Assembly (NCBI RefSeq): GCF_004681185.1
Contig: NZ_SRIF01000001.1
Coordinates: 806,001 to 870,000, forward strand
Direction of reading: 5' to 3'
DNA: 64,000 bases
Origin: Haloarcula amylovorans
Lineage (GTDB): Archaea; Halobacteriota; Halobacteria; Halobacteriales; Haloarculaceae
A model generated the notes under the pieces. That model did no database searches. It was not told the DNA's origin and was given only the letters and a program-made list of their open reading frames with translations. Shown here piece after piece: positions 50,209-58,074 of the stretch; the stretch's first letter is position 1, and every line of letters starts with the position of its first letter. Both the position numbers and the translations under genes were made by a program.

Positions 50209-50646
50209 ATGGCGTGCACACTGGGAGACACCGCGGTCGAACTGACGGCAACCCCGGACGGACGCCGCGTTGTCGTCCGACGGGTCGTCGATGCGCCGGT
50301 CGAAGCGGTCTGGCAGGTGCTAACAGACACCGAACGGTGGTCCGAGTGGGGACCCTCGATAACCGCCGTCGACTGCGCTGAGCGACACATCCGAACCGGA
50401 ACTATCGGGCGTGTCAGAGTCGTCGGCGGTCTCTGGCTTCGCTTCGATATCGAGACCTGTGAGAACTATCGGTGGACGTGGACCGTCGCGCGCGTCCCCG
50501 CGACCGGTCACTTCGTCGACCCACACCCCGACGGTTCCGTCGTCGGGTTCGAGATACCACCGCTCGCGGCCGGCTACGCACCGGTCTGTGGCAGAGCGTG
50601 CGCTCGAATCGCGGCGGTCACAGAGACCACTCGCGATAGAGAATGA
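50209..50646 (+). CDS. SRPBCC-fold lipid/polyketide-binding-like protein (145 aa)
   Basis: The N-terminal segment RRVVVRRVVDAPVEAVWQVLTDTERWSEWGP has the START-like SRPBCC pattern, followed by beta strands. The binding partner is unknown. It is divergent from the ABC ATPase gene with a short promoter interval. Confidence 0.75.
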   Translation: MACTLGDTAVELTATPDGRRVVVRRVVDAPVEAVWQVLTDTERWSEWGPSITAVDCAERHIRTGTIGRVRVVGGLWLRFDIETCENYRWTWTVARVPATGHFVDPHPDGSVVGFEIPPLAAGYAPVCGRACARIAAVTETTRDRE

Positions 50647-50670
50647 GTACCGTTACTGCCGTTCAGCTAC

Positions 50671-50907
50671 TTACTGCTTGACGATGCGTGCGTCCGATAC
50701 GCGGTGAATGTCGTCGTCGATGCCGCTCCCGTCGCAGTCATCGTTCGGGCAGCGATAGTGCCAGCCGTCCTCTGTGGCCGCTCGCTCGGCGAACCGGTCG
50801 CCACAGTCGTCACAGTACAGTTGCCCGTCCGAGCAGGTGTCGATGTGGAGTTCGAGTTCGAGTTCCGTGCTGAACGTCTGCTTGCAGTTCCGGCAGGTGT
50901 GGGGCAT
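50671..50907 (-). CDS. Small zinc-finger protein (78 aa)
   Basis: It has CRNC (residues 5-8), a C2H2-like spacing (LHIDTC) and a second CDDC-CPNDDC pair (about residues 36-60). Several haloarchaeal small zinc finger proteins of this kind regulate or bind nucleic acids. Function unknown. Confidence 0.7.
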   Translation of the reverse strand: MPHTCRNCKQTFSTELELELHIDTCSDGQLYCDDCGDRFAERAATEDGWHYRCPNDDCDGSGIDDDIHRVSDARIVKQ

Positions 50908-51087
50908 ATCCGAACGTTCATATTCTGGCCTTATAGCTACACCGGAACGTTCACGTCTCCCGGTTCGTTCCGCCGGAAAACCGTTACGTCGGGCGGTTTT
51001 CCGGTCAACTGTCCATTCTCAGTTCTCGATTTGACCGGTCGATGGGCGAGCAGCGACCCGATTCAGACGCACCTACCCCAGTAGATA

Positions 51088-52089
51088 TCATCGAAACAGC
51101 ACCTCGGCACGTACCCCGCCCGCCTCGCTCTCGGCGAGGTCGAGCGTCCACCCGTGTTCGGCCGCCACCCGAGCGGCGACGAACAGACCGTAGCCTTCGT
51201 TCCCCGGGACCATGCTGTAGCCCTGTTCGAGCACTTCGTCCCGGTCCTCTACGGGGATGCCGGGCCCGTCGTCGGCGACGAAGAAGCCGCCGTCGGCGTC
51301 GCCGACCGTGACGGTCACGTCGGGACCGCAGTGGACGAGGGCGTTCTCGAAGAGGCGTTCGAGGACGAGACGGAGCGAGTCCGCGTCGGCCTCGACGCTC
51401 GTCGTCGTCTCGACGTTCAGCGTCGCCTCGTTCGCGTCCATCCCGGCCCACACCTGTTTGGCCGCACCGGCGAGGGCGATAGATTCGGTCTCGGCGACCG
51501 GTCCGGAGGCAATCGCGACCGCCCGAAGTTCGTCAAGCAGCGTCTCGACGCGGCCGACCGACCGCGTCATCGCGTCTCGATGCGTCTCCTCGACGTCGAG
51601 CAGTTCGAGTCGGCCGGAGACGACGTTCAGTGGGTTCTTCGCGTCGTGAGCGACACCCCTGACGATGCGCTCCCAGCGGTCGGCCGCCGCCACGCCATCG
51701 CACGAGGGCGTCGTGCGAAGCGCGCGCAGTCGAGCGGCCAGTTCCCCTGCGCTGTCCTCGTCCCGCCAGCGGACGTAGTCGCTGAGCCCGGCCGACAGCG
51801 CGGTCTCGATTCGCTCTCCGGTGGCGTCCGCGCCGACCGCCACTACTGGTAGCGACGCGCCGTGTTCGCGGACGCGTTCGAACGTCTCGACGGCGTCCTG
51901 TGCCGGTAGCGCATCGCCGATGACGACCGCGCCGACGCCGCCCGCGTCGAGTCGACCGAGCAGGCCCCCCTCTTCGATGGGGTCCGCGCGCAGGTCGTCG
52001 AACGCTCCCAGCATCGTCGGTAGTTCGGCGATACCTCCCGATTCGTGCCCGGTCAGTACGACGGTCCACGGAGTCCCCTGCTCGGTCAT
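51088..52089 (-). CDS. Histidine kinase with degenerate receiver domain (333 aa)
   Basis: The first about 120 residues have a receiver-like fold (VVLTGHESGG and VVIGDALP) but lack the usual N-terminal Asp pair. A HisKA-like box VAHDAKNPLNV (His about residue 146) and HATPase motifs (VLERLFENAL, DDGPGIPV) follow. It could be a kinase with a pseudo-receiver sensor. Confidence 0.85.
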   Translation of the reverse strand: MTEQGTPWTVVLTGHESGGIAELPTMLGAFDDLRADPIEEGGLLGRLDAGGVGAVVIGDALPAQDAVETFERVREHGASLPVVAVGADATGERIETALSAGLSDYVRWRDEDSAGELAARLRALRTTPSCDGVAAADRWERIVRGVAHDAKNPLNVVSGRLELLDVEETHRDAMTRSVGRVETLLDELRAVAIASGPVAETESIALAGAAKQVWAGMDANEATLNVETTTSVEADADSLRLVLERLFENALVHCGPDVTVTVGDADGGFFVADDGPGIPVEDRDEVLEQGYSMVPGNEGYGLFVAARVAAEHGWTLDLAESEAGGVRAEVLFR

Positions 52090-52127
52090 TCAGCGCACGT
52101 ACGAAAAGCGAGGATAAGAAAGGGCGG

Positions 52128-52189
52128 GTTACAGCAGGTCCTCGACGTGGTCGGCGACTTCCTCCGGCGTGTCGCCGACCGGGATGCCG
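52128..52189 (-). pseudogene. Duplicated 3' end of sucD (fragment)
   Basis: These 62 bp repeat the last part of sucD (52280-52341) with one mismatch. They encode [19 protein letters not shown] plus stop in the minus direction but have no upstream reading frame. It lies 152 bp downstream of the real end. It looks like the trace of a duplication or of an insertion and excision event. Confidence 0.85.
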
Positions 52190-52280
52190 ATAGACTCACT
52201 TCGTTCGTCTATCGAACCCGCGCTCGACTCCACTACTCGCTTGGTTCAAAGAAAGAAGAGAAGTCTCGGGAACGTCGCCG

Positions 52281-53153
52281 TTACAGCAGGTCCTCGACGT
52301 GGTCGGCGACTTCCTCCGGCGTGTCGCCGACCGGGACGCCGTTGTCTTCCAGCGCGTTGATCTTCGACTCGGCGGTACCGGTGCCGCTCCCGGAGACGAT
52401 TGCGCCGGCGTGACCCATGCGCTTGCCCGGCGGGGCCGTGCGGCCCGCGATGAAGCCGACGACCGGCGTATCCATGTGCTCGCCGATGTAGCGGGCGGCC
52501 TCCTCCTCGTCCTCCCCGCCGATTTCGCCACACATGGCGACGGCGTGGGTGTCGGGGTCGTTCTCGAACAGTTCCAGCGCGTCGATGAAGTCCGTCCCGA
52601 TAATGGGGTCGCCACCGATACCGACGGCCGTCGACTGGCCCAGACCGCGCTCGGTGAGGTTGTCGACGACTTGGTAGGTCAGCGTCCCCGACCGGGAGAC
52701 CAGTCCGACGTTACCCGAAGAGAAGATGTTCCCCGGCAGGATGCCGAGTTTGGCGACGCCGGGCGTGATGAGACCGGGGCAGTTCGGCCCGATGAGGTGC
52801 GTGTCGGTCTCCTGCAGTTTGCGGTAGACGCGGGACATGTCCTGGGTCGGGACGCCTTCCGTGATGGCGACGACGAGGTCCAGTCCCTTCGCGTCGAGCG
52901 CTTCGAAGCAGGCGTCGGCCGCGAACGCGGGCGGCACGAACACGACGGAGGCGTTGGCGTCCTCCTCGCGGGCGGCCTGCTGGACCGTGTCGTAGACCGG
53001 CACGCCGGCGACTTCCTGTCCGCCTCGGCCGGGAACGGCACCGGCGACCACGTTGGTCCCGTACTCCATCATCTGTTCGGTGTGGAACTTCCCTTCCCCA
53101 CCGGTGATACCCTGCACCACGACGCGCGTGTTTTCGTCGACTAGAACGCTCAT
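52281..53153 (-). CDS. sucD: Succinyl-CoA synthetase alpha subunit SucD (290 aa)
   Basis: The CoA-binding N-terminus reads [15 protein letters not shown]. The active site contains [10 protein letters not shown] and the phospho-His in [11 protein letters not shown]. It joins SucC to make succinyl-CoA/ATP or GTP in the TCA cycle. It overlaps sucC by 4 nt. The length is typical (about 290). Confidence 0.95.
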   Translation of the reverse strand: MSVLVDENTRVVVQGITGGEGKFHTEQMMEYGTNVVAGAVPGRGGQEVAGVPVYDTVQQAAREEDANASVVFVPPAFAADACFEALDAKGLDLVVAITEGVPTQDMSRVYRKLQETDTHLIGPNCPGLITPGVAKLGILPGNIFSSGNVGLVSRSGTLTYQVVDNLTERGLGQSTAVGIGGDPIIGTDFIDALELFENDPDTHAVAMCGEIGGEDEEEAARYIGEHMDTPVVGFIAGRTAPPGKRMGHAGAIVSGSGTGTAESKINALEDNGVPVGDTPEEVADHVEDLL

Positions 53154-54298
53154 TGTTCGACCTCCTCCGCGTAGTTGACCGCACGCTGGACGGCGTCCTC
53201 CAGCGTGTGCTCGACCGTCACGAGGTCCTCGTTCAGAATCTCCATCCCCTCCTCGGCGTTCGTCCCCGCGAGGCGGACGACGACGGGCTTGGGAATTTCG
53301 TCGAACTGTTCGAGAGCCTGGTTGATGCCCTGTGCCACCTCGTCACCGCGGGTGATGCCGCCGAAGATGTTGAAGACGACAGAATCGACGTTCTCGTCAG
53401 AGAACACCATGTCGAGCGCGTTGGCGATGCGGTCGGCCTTCGCGCCGCCACCGACGTCGAGGAAGTTGGCGGGCGAGCCGCCGTAGTGGTCCACGAGGTC
53501 GAGCGTCGTCATCACGAGGCCCGCGCCGTTGCCGATGATGCCGACGTTGCCCGAGAGACGGACGTAGTCGAAGTCGTACTCGTCTGCCTTCTGTTCGAGT
53601 TCGTCGCCCTCGGCGGCCTCCTCGCTCATCTCGGCGAGTTCGGGCTGCCGGAACAGGGCGTCGTCGTCGACGTTCATCACCGCGTCGGCGGCGATGACCT
53701 CGTCGTCGCTCGTAATCATCAGCGGGTTGACCTCGACGTCGCTGCCGTCGCGGTCGTCCCACAACTGATACAGCGTCGTCAGCACCGAGGCCACGTCGTT
53801 GGCCACGTCACGGTCGACGCCGGCCTCGTAGACGACTTTCCGGGCCTGGAACGGGTGCATCCCGAAGGCAGGGTCGATGTGCTCGCGCGCGATGGCGTCG
53901 GGGTCCTCTTCTGCGACCTCCTCGATGTTGACACCGCCTTTCGTCGAGACCATGGCGACCGGCTTGCCCTCGCCGCGGTCCATCGTTACGCCGACGTACA
54001 GCTCGTTGACGAAGTCGACGGCCTCCTCGACGAGCACCGTCGAGACGTGATAGCCCTTGAGGTCCATCCCGATGATGTCCTCGGCGGCCTCGCGGGCCTC
54101 CTCTTTGTCCTCGACCAGTTTGATGCCGCCGGCCTTCCCGCGGCCGCCGACGTGAACCTGTGCCTTGATGGCGACCGGATAGCCGATCTCCTCGGCCGCT
54201 TCGACGGCCTCGTCGACTGTCTCGGCCAGTTTCGCTGCGGGCGTGGGGACTCCCGCGTCGGCGAAGACCTGCTTCGCCTGATACTCATGTAATCGCAT
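53150..54298 (-). CDS. sucC: Succinyl-CoA synthetase beta subunit SucC (382 aa)
   Basis: The ATP-grasp start is [20 protein letters not shown]. It has [13 protein letters not shown] and the C-terminal CoA-ligase part with [12 protein letters not shown] and [14 protein letters not shown]. It precedes and overlaps sucD. A promoter box GGTTTAAATCC lies at 54324-54334 for a near-leaderless start. Confidence 0.95.
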   Translation of the reverse strand: MRLHEYQAKQVFADAGVPTPAAKLAETVDEAVEAAEEIGYPVAIKAQVHVGGRGKAGGIKLVEDKEEAREAAEDIIGMDLKGYHVSTVLVEEAVDFVNELYVGVTMDRGEGKPVAMVSTKGGVNIEEVAEEDPDAIAREHIDPAFGMHPFQARKVVYEAGVDRDVANDVASVLTTLYQLWDDRDGSDVEVNPLMITSDDEVIAADAVMNVDDDALFRQPELAEMSEEAAEGDELEQKADEYDFDYVRLSGNVGIIGNGAGLVMTTLDLVDHYGGSPANFLDVGGGAKADRIANALDMVFSDENVDSVVFNIFGGITRGDEVAQGINQALEQFDEIPKPVVVRLAGTNAEEGMEILNEDLVTVEHTLEDAVQRAVNYAEEVEQ

Positions 54299-54323
54299 GT
54301 CATGCGGAGTGCGGTGCGGTGGC

Positions 54324-54334
54324 GGTTTAAATCC
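54324..54334 (-). promoter_or_regulatory. TATA-like box of sucCD
   Basis: GGATTTAAACC on the minus strand lies about 30 nt upstream of the sucC start at 54298, the spacing of an archaeal TATA box with little or no leader. Confidence 0.5.
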
Positions 54335-54502
54335 GTCTGTATCGGTCTGCCCCGCCGCGACTTCGACCGGCGAGCCGTTGGTGAACGTCGATAATCCGGC
54401 CGAGATGTGGACGGTTCGATAGCCAGTCTCGACGCCTCGTCAGCCACAGGGGGCCATCGTCCGACCGCGCGAATTTTACTGCATCGGTCCGAGGCCTCAC
54501 GT

Positions 54503-55285
54503 ATGGACGAACACGTCGACGGAGTCGGTCTCTCGGAACAGACCCTCGACGCCGTCGCCGACGCGGTCGAGAACGCTGACAGTGTGGTCGCGTTGACCGG
54601 CGCGGGCGTCTCGACGGCCTCGGGCATCCCGTCGTTTCGCGGCGAGGACGGCGTCTGGGACCGCTTCGATCCGATGACCTTCCACCGGCGACGACTCGAC
54701 GCCGACCCCGATGGGTTCTGGCGCGACCGACTCGACCTCCGCGAGGAACTCTACGGCGGCCTCGACCCGGAGCCGAACGCGGCCCACGTCGCCCTCGCCG
54801 AGATGGAGTCGACGGGCCACCTCAACGCCGTCCTCACGCAGAACATCGACGGCCTCCACGACGACGCGGGGACCGACCGTGTGGTCGAACTCCACGGGAC
54901 CCACCGCCGAGTCCGCTGTGACGACTGCGGCGACCGACTACCCGCCGTGGACGCGTTCGAGCGCGCCGCCGACGGCGAGGTACCGCCCCGCTGTGACTGC
55001 GGCGGCGTCTACCGCCCCGACGTGGTGCTGTTCGGGGAAGCTCTGCCGGACGTGGCGATGGACGAGGCACAGCGACTGGCCCGCGAGAGCGACGTGTTCC
55101 TCGCCGTCGGGTCGTCACTGTCGGTCAATCCGGCGGCGATGCTACCCGACATCGCCACCCAGTCAAACGCGACGCTGGTCGTCGTGAACTTCGAGGAGAC
55201 GCCGAAAGACGACGCGGCCGACTGGGTTCTCCGTGCGGACGTGACGGACGTTTTGCCAGCGGTCGAGAGGCGGCTCTCGCCTTAG
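54503..55285 (+). CDS. Sir2-family NAD-dependent deacylase (260 aa)
   Basis: I chose the ATG at 54503 (MDEHVDGVGLSEQTLDAVAD); a TATA-like GAATTTTACT lies at 54471. NAD motif GAGVSTASGIPSFRG, TQNIDGLHDDAG, catalytic His in ELHGTHR, the zinc site CDDC...CDCGG, and GSSLSVNPAAML are present. It removes acyl groups from lysines in proteins such as Alba or histone-like ones. The stop overlaps the convergent DUF5793 gene. Confidence 0.93.
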   Translation: MDEHVDGVGLSEQTLDAVADAVENADSVVALTGAGVSTASGIPSFRGEDGVWDRFDPMTFHRRRLDADPDGFWRDRLDLREELYGGLDPEPNAAHVALAEMESTGHLNAVLTQNIDGLHDDAGTDRVVELHGTHRRVRCDDCGDRLPAVDAFERAADGEVPPRCDCGGVYRPDVVLFGEALPDVAMDEAQRLARESDVFLAVGSSLSVNPAAMLPDIATQSNATLVVVNFEETPKDDAADWVLRADVTDVLPAVERRLSP

Positions 55286-55710
55286 AGTTCGACGCCGCCG
55301 GGGATGAGACTCCGCTGGCGGAGCAGACTGCCGTCGTGGTCGTAGACGAGCAGCGTCCGTTTCTCGTAGACCAGCGACTTGCCGTCGCTGTCGGTGAGTC
55401 TGACTTCGTACTGGCCGTCGTCCTCGCGGCCTTCTGCTGTGGTCACGAGCGCCGTCATGTCGTCTGTGTCCGCGGACACTTCGAGGACGAACTCGCCTGT
55501 CAGGCGGTTCGTCAGCGAGAGGACGCCGCTGTCGCTGTCGGCTTGTCTGCGGAAGACGACGTCGATCTCGCCGGCGTCGAGCGTCCCCTCTGTTCCTGTC
55601 GTGAGGCGCTCGCGAAGGACCCCCGCCGGGCCGTCGTAGTCGATGCTGATGGTCGGGGTGCCGTCGTCGGGGTCGCTCTGTACGTCGACGGTGAAGTAGT
55701 CGCGCCTCAT
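55282..55710 (-). CDS. DUF5793-like conserved haloarchaeal protein (142 aa)
   Basis: The beta-rich acidic protein begins MRRDYFTVDVQSDPDDGTPT, with GEFVLEVSADTDDM and a C-terminal DHDGSLLRQRSLIPGGVEL. It has no enzyme motif. It is convergent with the Sir2 gene with a 4-nt overlap. It is probably a conserved haloarchaeal protein of unknown function. Confidence 0.7.
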   Translation of the reverse strand: MRRDYFTVDVQSDPDDGTPTISIDYDGPAGVLRERLTTGTEGTLDAGEIDVVFRRQADSDSGVLSLTNRLTGEFVLEVSADTDDMTALVTTAEGREDDGQYEVRLTDSDGKSLVYEKRTLLVYDHDGSLLRQRSLIPGGVEL

Positions 55711-55832
55711 TCGGATACGTGACGGTTGGTAGTCCGTCGCAATGAACGTAACGGCGACGGCAGCACCGCAACGCTCATGTCACCGTCTTTCCGGTAGCTT
55801 TTACCCGGTGCCTGTCGGTACTGGTGAAAAGG

Positions 55833-56333
55833 ATGGCGTGGGTCAAATCTGAGTACGCTGGCGAACTGGCGGTGCTCTCGACGTGGCTGGTCGCGCTCGC
55901 GCCGTGGTCGGCTTCGGTCTTCGAGGTGTCGGGGCTGACCGTCGTGGCGCTTCGCTTTCTCCCCTTCCGGTTTCAGTTCATCTTCGGCGCGACGCTCCCG
56001 AACGAACGCCCGTTCCTCTGGGCGTGGCAGGTCGCGGACTTCCAGTCGGCCGCCGAACTCTCGCTGGCCGGCGACCTCGGCTTCGCCGCCCTCGTCGCGT
56101 TCGCGTTTCCGTTCGCGCTCAGCCTCTACTACTACTTCGAGGAAGACCGGGTGGCGGCGGCGCTGCCGGCCGATCCGGTTCGGCTGTTCGGCGGGTTGCT
56201 TGGCCTCGTCGCCCTCCTCACGCTCGCGGCGACGGCGCTGTTCTTCCGCTACTTCCCCGGCACGACGATCCCTCTCGGTGCGGCCGTCGCCGCCATATTC
56301 GCCTATCTCTTGCTCACGACCGACCGAACATGA
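55833..56333 (+). CDS. Small multi-pass membrane protein (166 aa)
   Basis: Starting at the ATG at 55833 (MAWVKSEYAGELAVLSTW), it has four hydrophobic helices. The middle reads LPFRFQFIFGATLPNERPFL and the C-terminus RYFPGTTIPLGAAVAA. A slightly longer GTG start at 55824 is possible. It is upstream of the pilus ATPase but separated by about 117 nt. Function unknown. Confidence 0.6.
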   Translation: MAWVKSEYAGELAVLSTWLVALAPWSASVFEVSGLTVVALRFLPFRFQFIFGATLPNERPFLWAWQVADFQSAAELSLAGDLGFAALVAFAFPFALSLYYYFEEDRVAAALPADPVRLFGGLLGLVALLTLAATALFFRYFPGTTIPLGAAVAAIFAYLLLTTDRT

Positions 56334-56450
56334 GTGACGGAGTCTCACGGCGTGAGTACGAAGACTGAGAACTGGCGAGCGAATTTTAAGTAGGTGGCTG
56401 CGAAATCGCAGGTAACCTGGGGGTATCGACGCCTCCGCCTCTCGCCACTG

Positions 56451-58073
56451 ATGTCTAATTCCGACTCCCCTGACGCCGATGACGCGCTGACCGAGCCGCT
56501 TGACGCGATACAGGGGTGGCTCTCCCGGACGGCGACGCTGCTGTCCGGGTCGGCGGTACCCGAATCGAACTACGACCCGGCCCGCCACGACAGTCTGGTG
56601 GCGTTCGACGGCCTTGCGGGCTACGAGGAAGTCGAGCGCTACTGGCTCAACGCGCCCTTCGCGTTCGTCTCCATCAACCGCGACCCCGAGAGTAACGAGC
56701 ACCGCTACCACGTCGTCGAGCCTTCGCTGACCGATGTCGAAGCCGAACTGCTGGACCGCCTCTTCGAGGACGTTCGCGGGCCGCTCATCTACCGCGAGGA
56801 CGTCGAGGACGACCCCGAGGGCGCGCTCGCGGCGGAGGTGCGCCACCGACTGGAGGAGTACGGGGTCGTCGTGGAGACCGAGACGTTCTACCGCCTCTTT
56901 TACTACCTCTATCGCTCGTTTCTGGGCTACGGCCACATCGATCCGTTGCTTCACGACCCCGCTATCGAGGACATCTCGTGTGACGGTCCGAACCTCCCGG
57001 TGTTCGTCTATCACGACGAATACACCGACATCGCGTCCAGCGTCGTCTTCGACGAGACGGAACTGGACAACTTCGTCGTCCAACTCGCCCAGCGGTCGGG
57101 GCGACACGTCTCCGTCTCGGACCCGGTCGTCTCGACGACGCTGCCGGATGGATCGCGTATCGAACTCGCCCTGGGTGAGGAAGTCACCCCTCGTGGGTCT
57201 GCCTTTACCATCCGGCAGTACGCCGACGAGCCGTTCACCCCCATCGACCTGCTGAACTACGGCACGTTCTCGCTGGAGATGCTCGCGTACCTCTGGCTCG
57301 CCATCGAGTCCAACAAGTCACTCGTCTTCGCCGGCGGGACGGCCGCGGGCAAGACGACTTCGATGAACGCGCTGGCGATGTTCATCCCGCCGCGCTCGAA
57401 AGTCCTCACTATCGAGGACACCCGCGAGCTGTCACTGTATCACGACAACTGGCTCTCGTCGGTGACGCGGGAGCGACTGGACGACTCGGACATCACGATG
57501 TACGACCTCCTGCGGTCGGCGCTTCGCCACCGCCCGGAGTACATCATCGTCGGCGAGGTCCGCGGCGAGGAAGCTATCACGCTATTTCAGGCGATGAACA
57601 CCGGCCATACGACGTTCTCGACGATGCACGCCGACTCGGTGCAGACGGTCATCAACCGACTGGAGAACGAACCCATCAACGTCCCGCGTCCGATGGTCCA
57701 GAGTCTGGACATCCTCTGCGTGCAGGTACTCGGTCGCTCGGGCGACGAGCGGGTTCGCCGGGCGAAGACGCTGGCCGAGATCGAGGGCATCGACCAGCGG
57801 ACCGGCGAACTCGACTACTCGAATACGTACTCCTGGCAGGCGACCGAAGACCGCTTCGAGGAGCGCAACAGCGACCTCTTAGACGAGATACGAGAAGAGC
57901 GTGGCTGGAAGCGTTCAGAGCTTCTCCGCGAGATGAACGATCGACAGCGCTTTCTGCGGTATCTCCAGCGGGAGGGCGTCGACGACTTCCGCCAGTTCAC
58001 GGCGATGGTCAACAAGTACTACGCGGACAGAGACGAAGTCATGGCCCGAATCGGGGACGACGTGACGGTCTGA
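56451..58073 (+). CDS. Type IV pilus/secretion ATPase (GspE/PilB-like, 540 aa)
   Basis: I chose the ATG at 56451 (MSNSDSPDADDALTEPLDAI). Walker A is GGTAAGKTT (about residues 294-302), then DTRELSLYHDNW (Asp box), IIVGEVRGEEA (Walker B, about 362-372) and the His box TGHTTFSTMHADS. It powers assembly of a type IV pilus-like filament. The platform protein gene follows one nt downstream. No pilin gene is nearby. Confidence 0.92.
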   Translation: MSNSDSPDADDALTEPLDAIQGWLSRTATLLSGSAVPESNYDPARHDSLVAFDGLAGYEEVERYWLNAPFAFVSINRDPESNEHRYHVVEPSLTDVEAELLDRLFEDVRGPLIYREDVEDDPEGALAAEVRHRLEEYGVVVETETFYRLFYYLYRSFLGYGHIDPLLHDPAIEDISCDGPNLPVFVYHDEYTDIASSVVFDETELDNFVVQLAQRSGRHVSVSDPVVSTTLPDGSRIELALGEEVTPRGSAFTIRQYADEPFTPIDLLNYGTFSLEMLAYLWLAIESNKSLVFAGGTAAGKTTSMNALAMFIPPRSKVLTIEDTRELSLYHDNWLSSVTRERLDDSDITMYDLLRSALRHRPEYIIVGEVRGEEAITLFQAMNTGHTTFSTMHADSVQTVINRLENEPINVPRPMVQSLDILCVQVLGRSGDERVRRAKTLAEIEGIDQRTGELDYSNTYSWQATEDRFEERNSDLLDEIREERGWKRSELLREMNDRQRFLRYLQREGVDDFRQFTAMVNKYYADRDEVMARIGDDVTV

Positions 58074-58074
58074 C

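Noticed and set aside
53153..54292. Long plus-strand open frame over sucC
   Set aside because: It is antisense to a confidently identified gene, with no recognisable domain and the composition of a shadow frame.
55707..57107. Long minus-strand frame over the pilus ATPase and the membrane protein genes
   Set aside because: It crosses two genes with clear features, and its Arg/Glu-rich low-complexity composition is typical of an antisense shadow.
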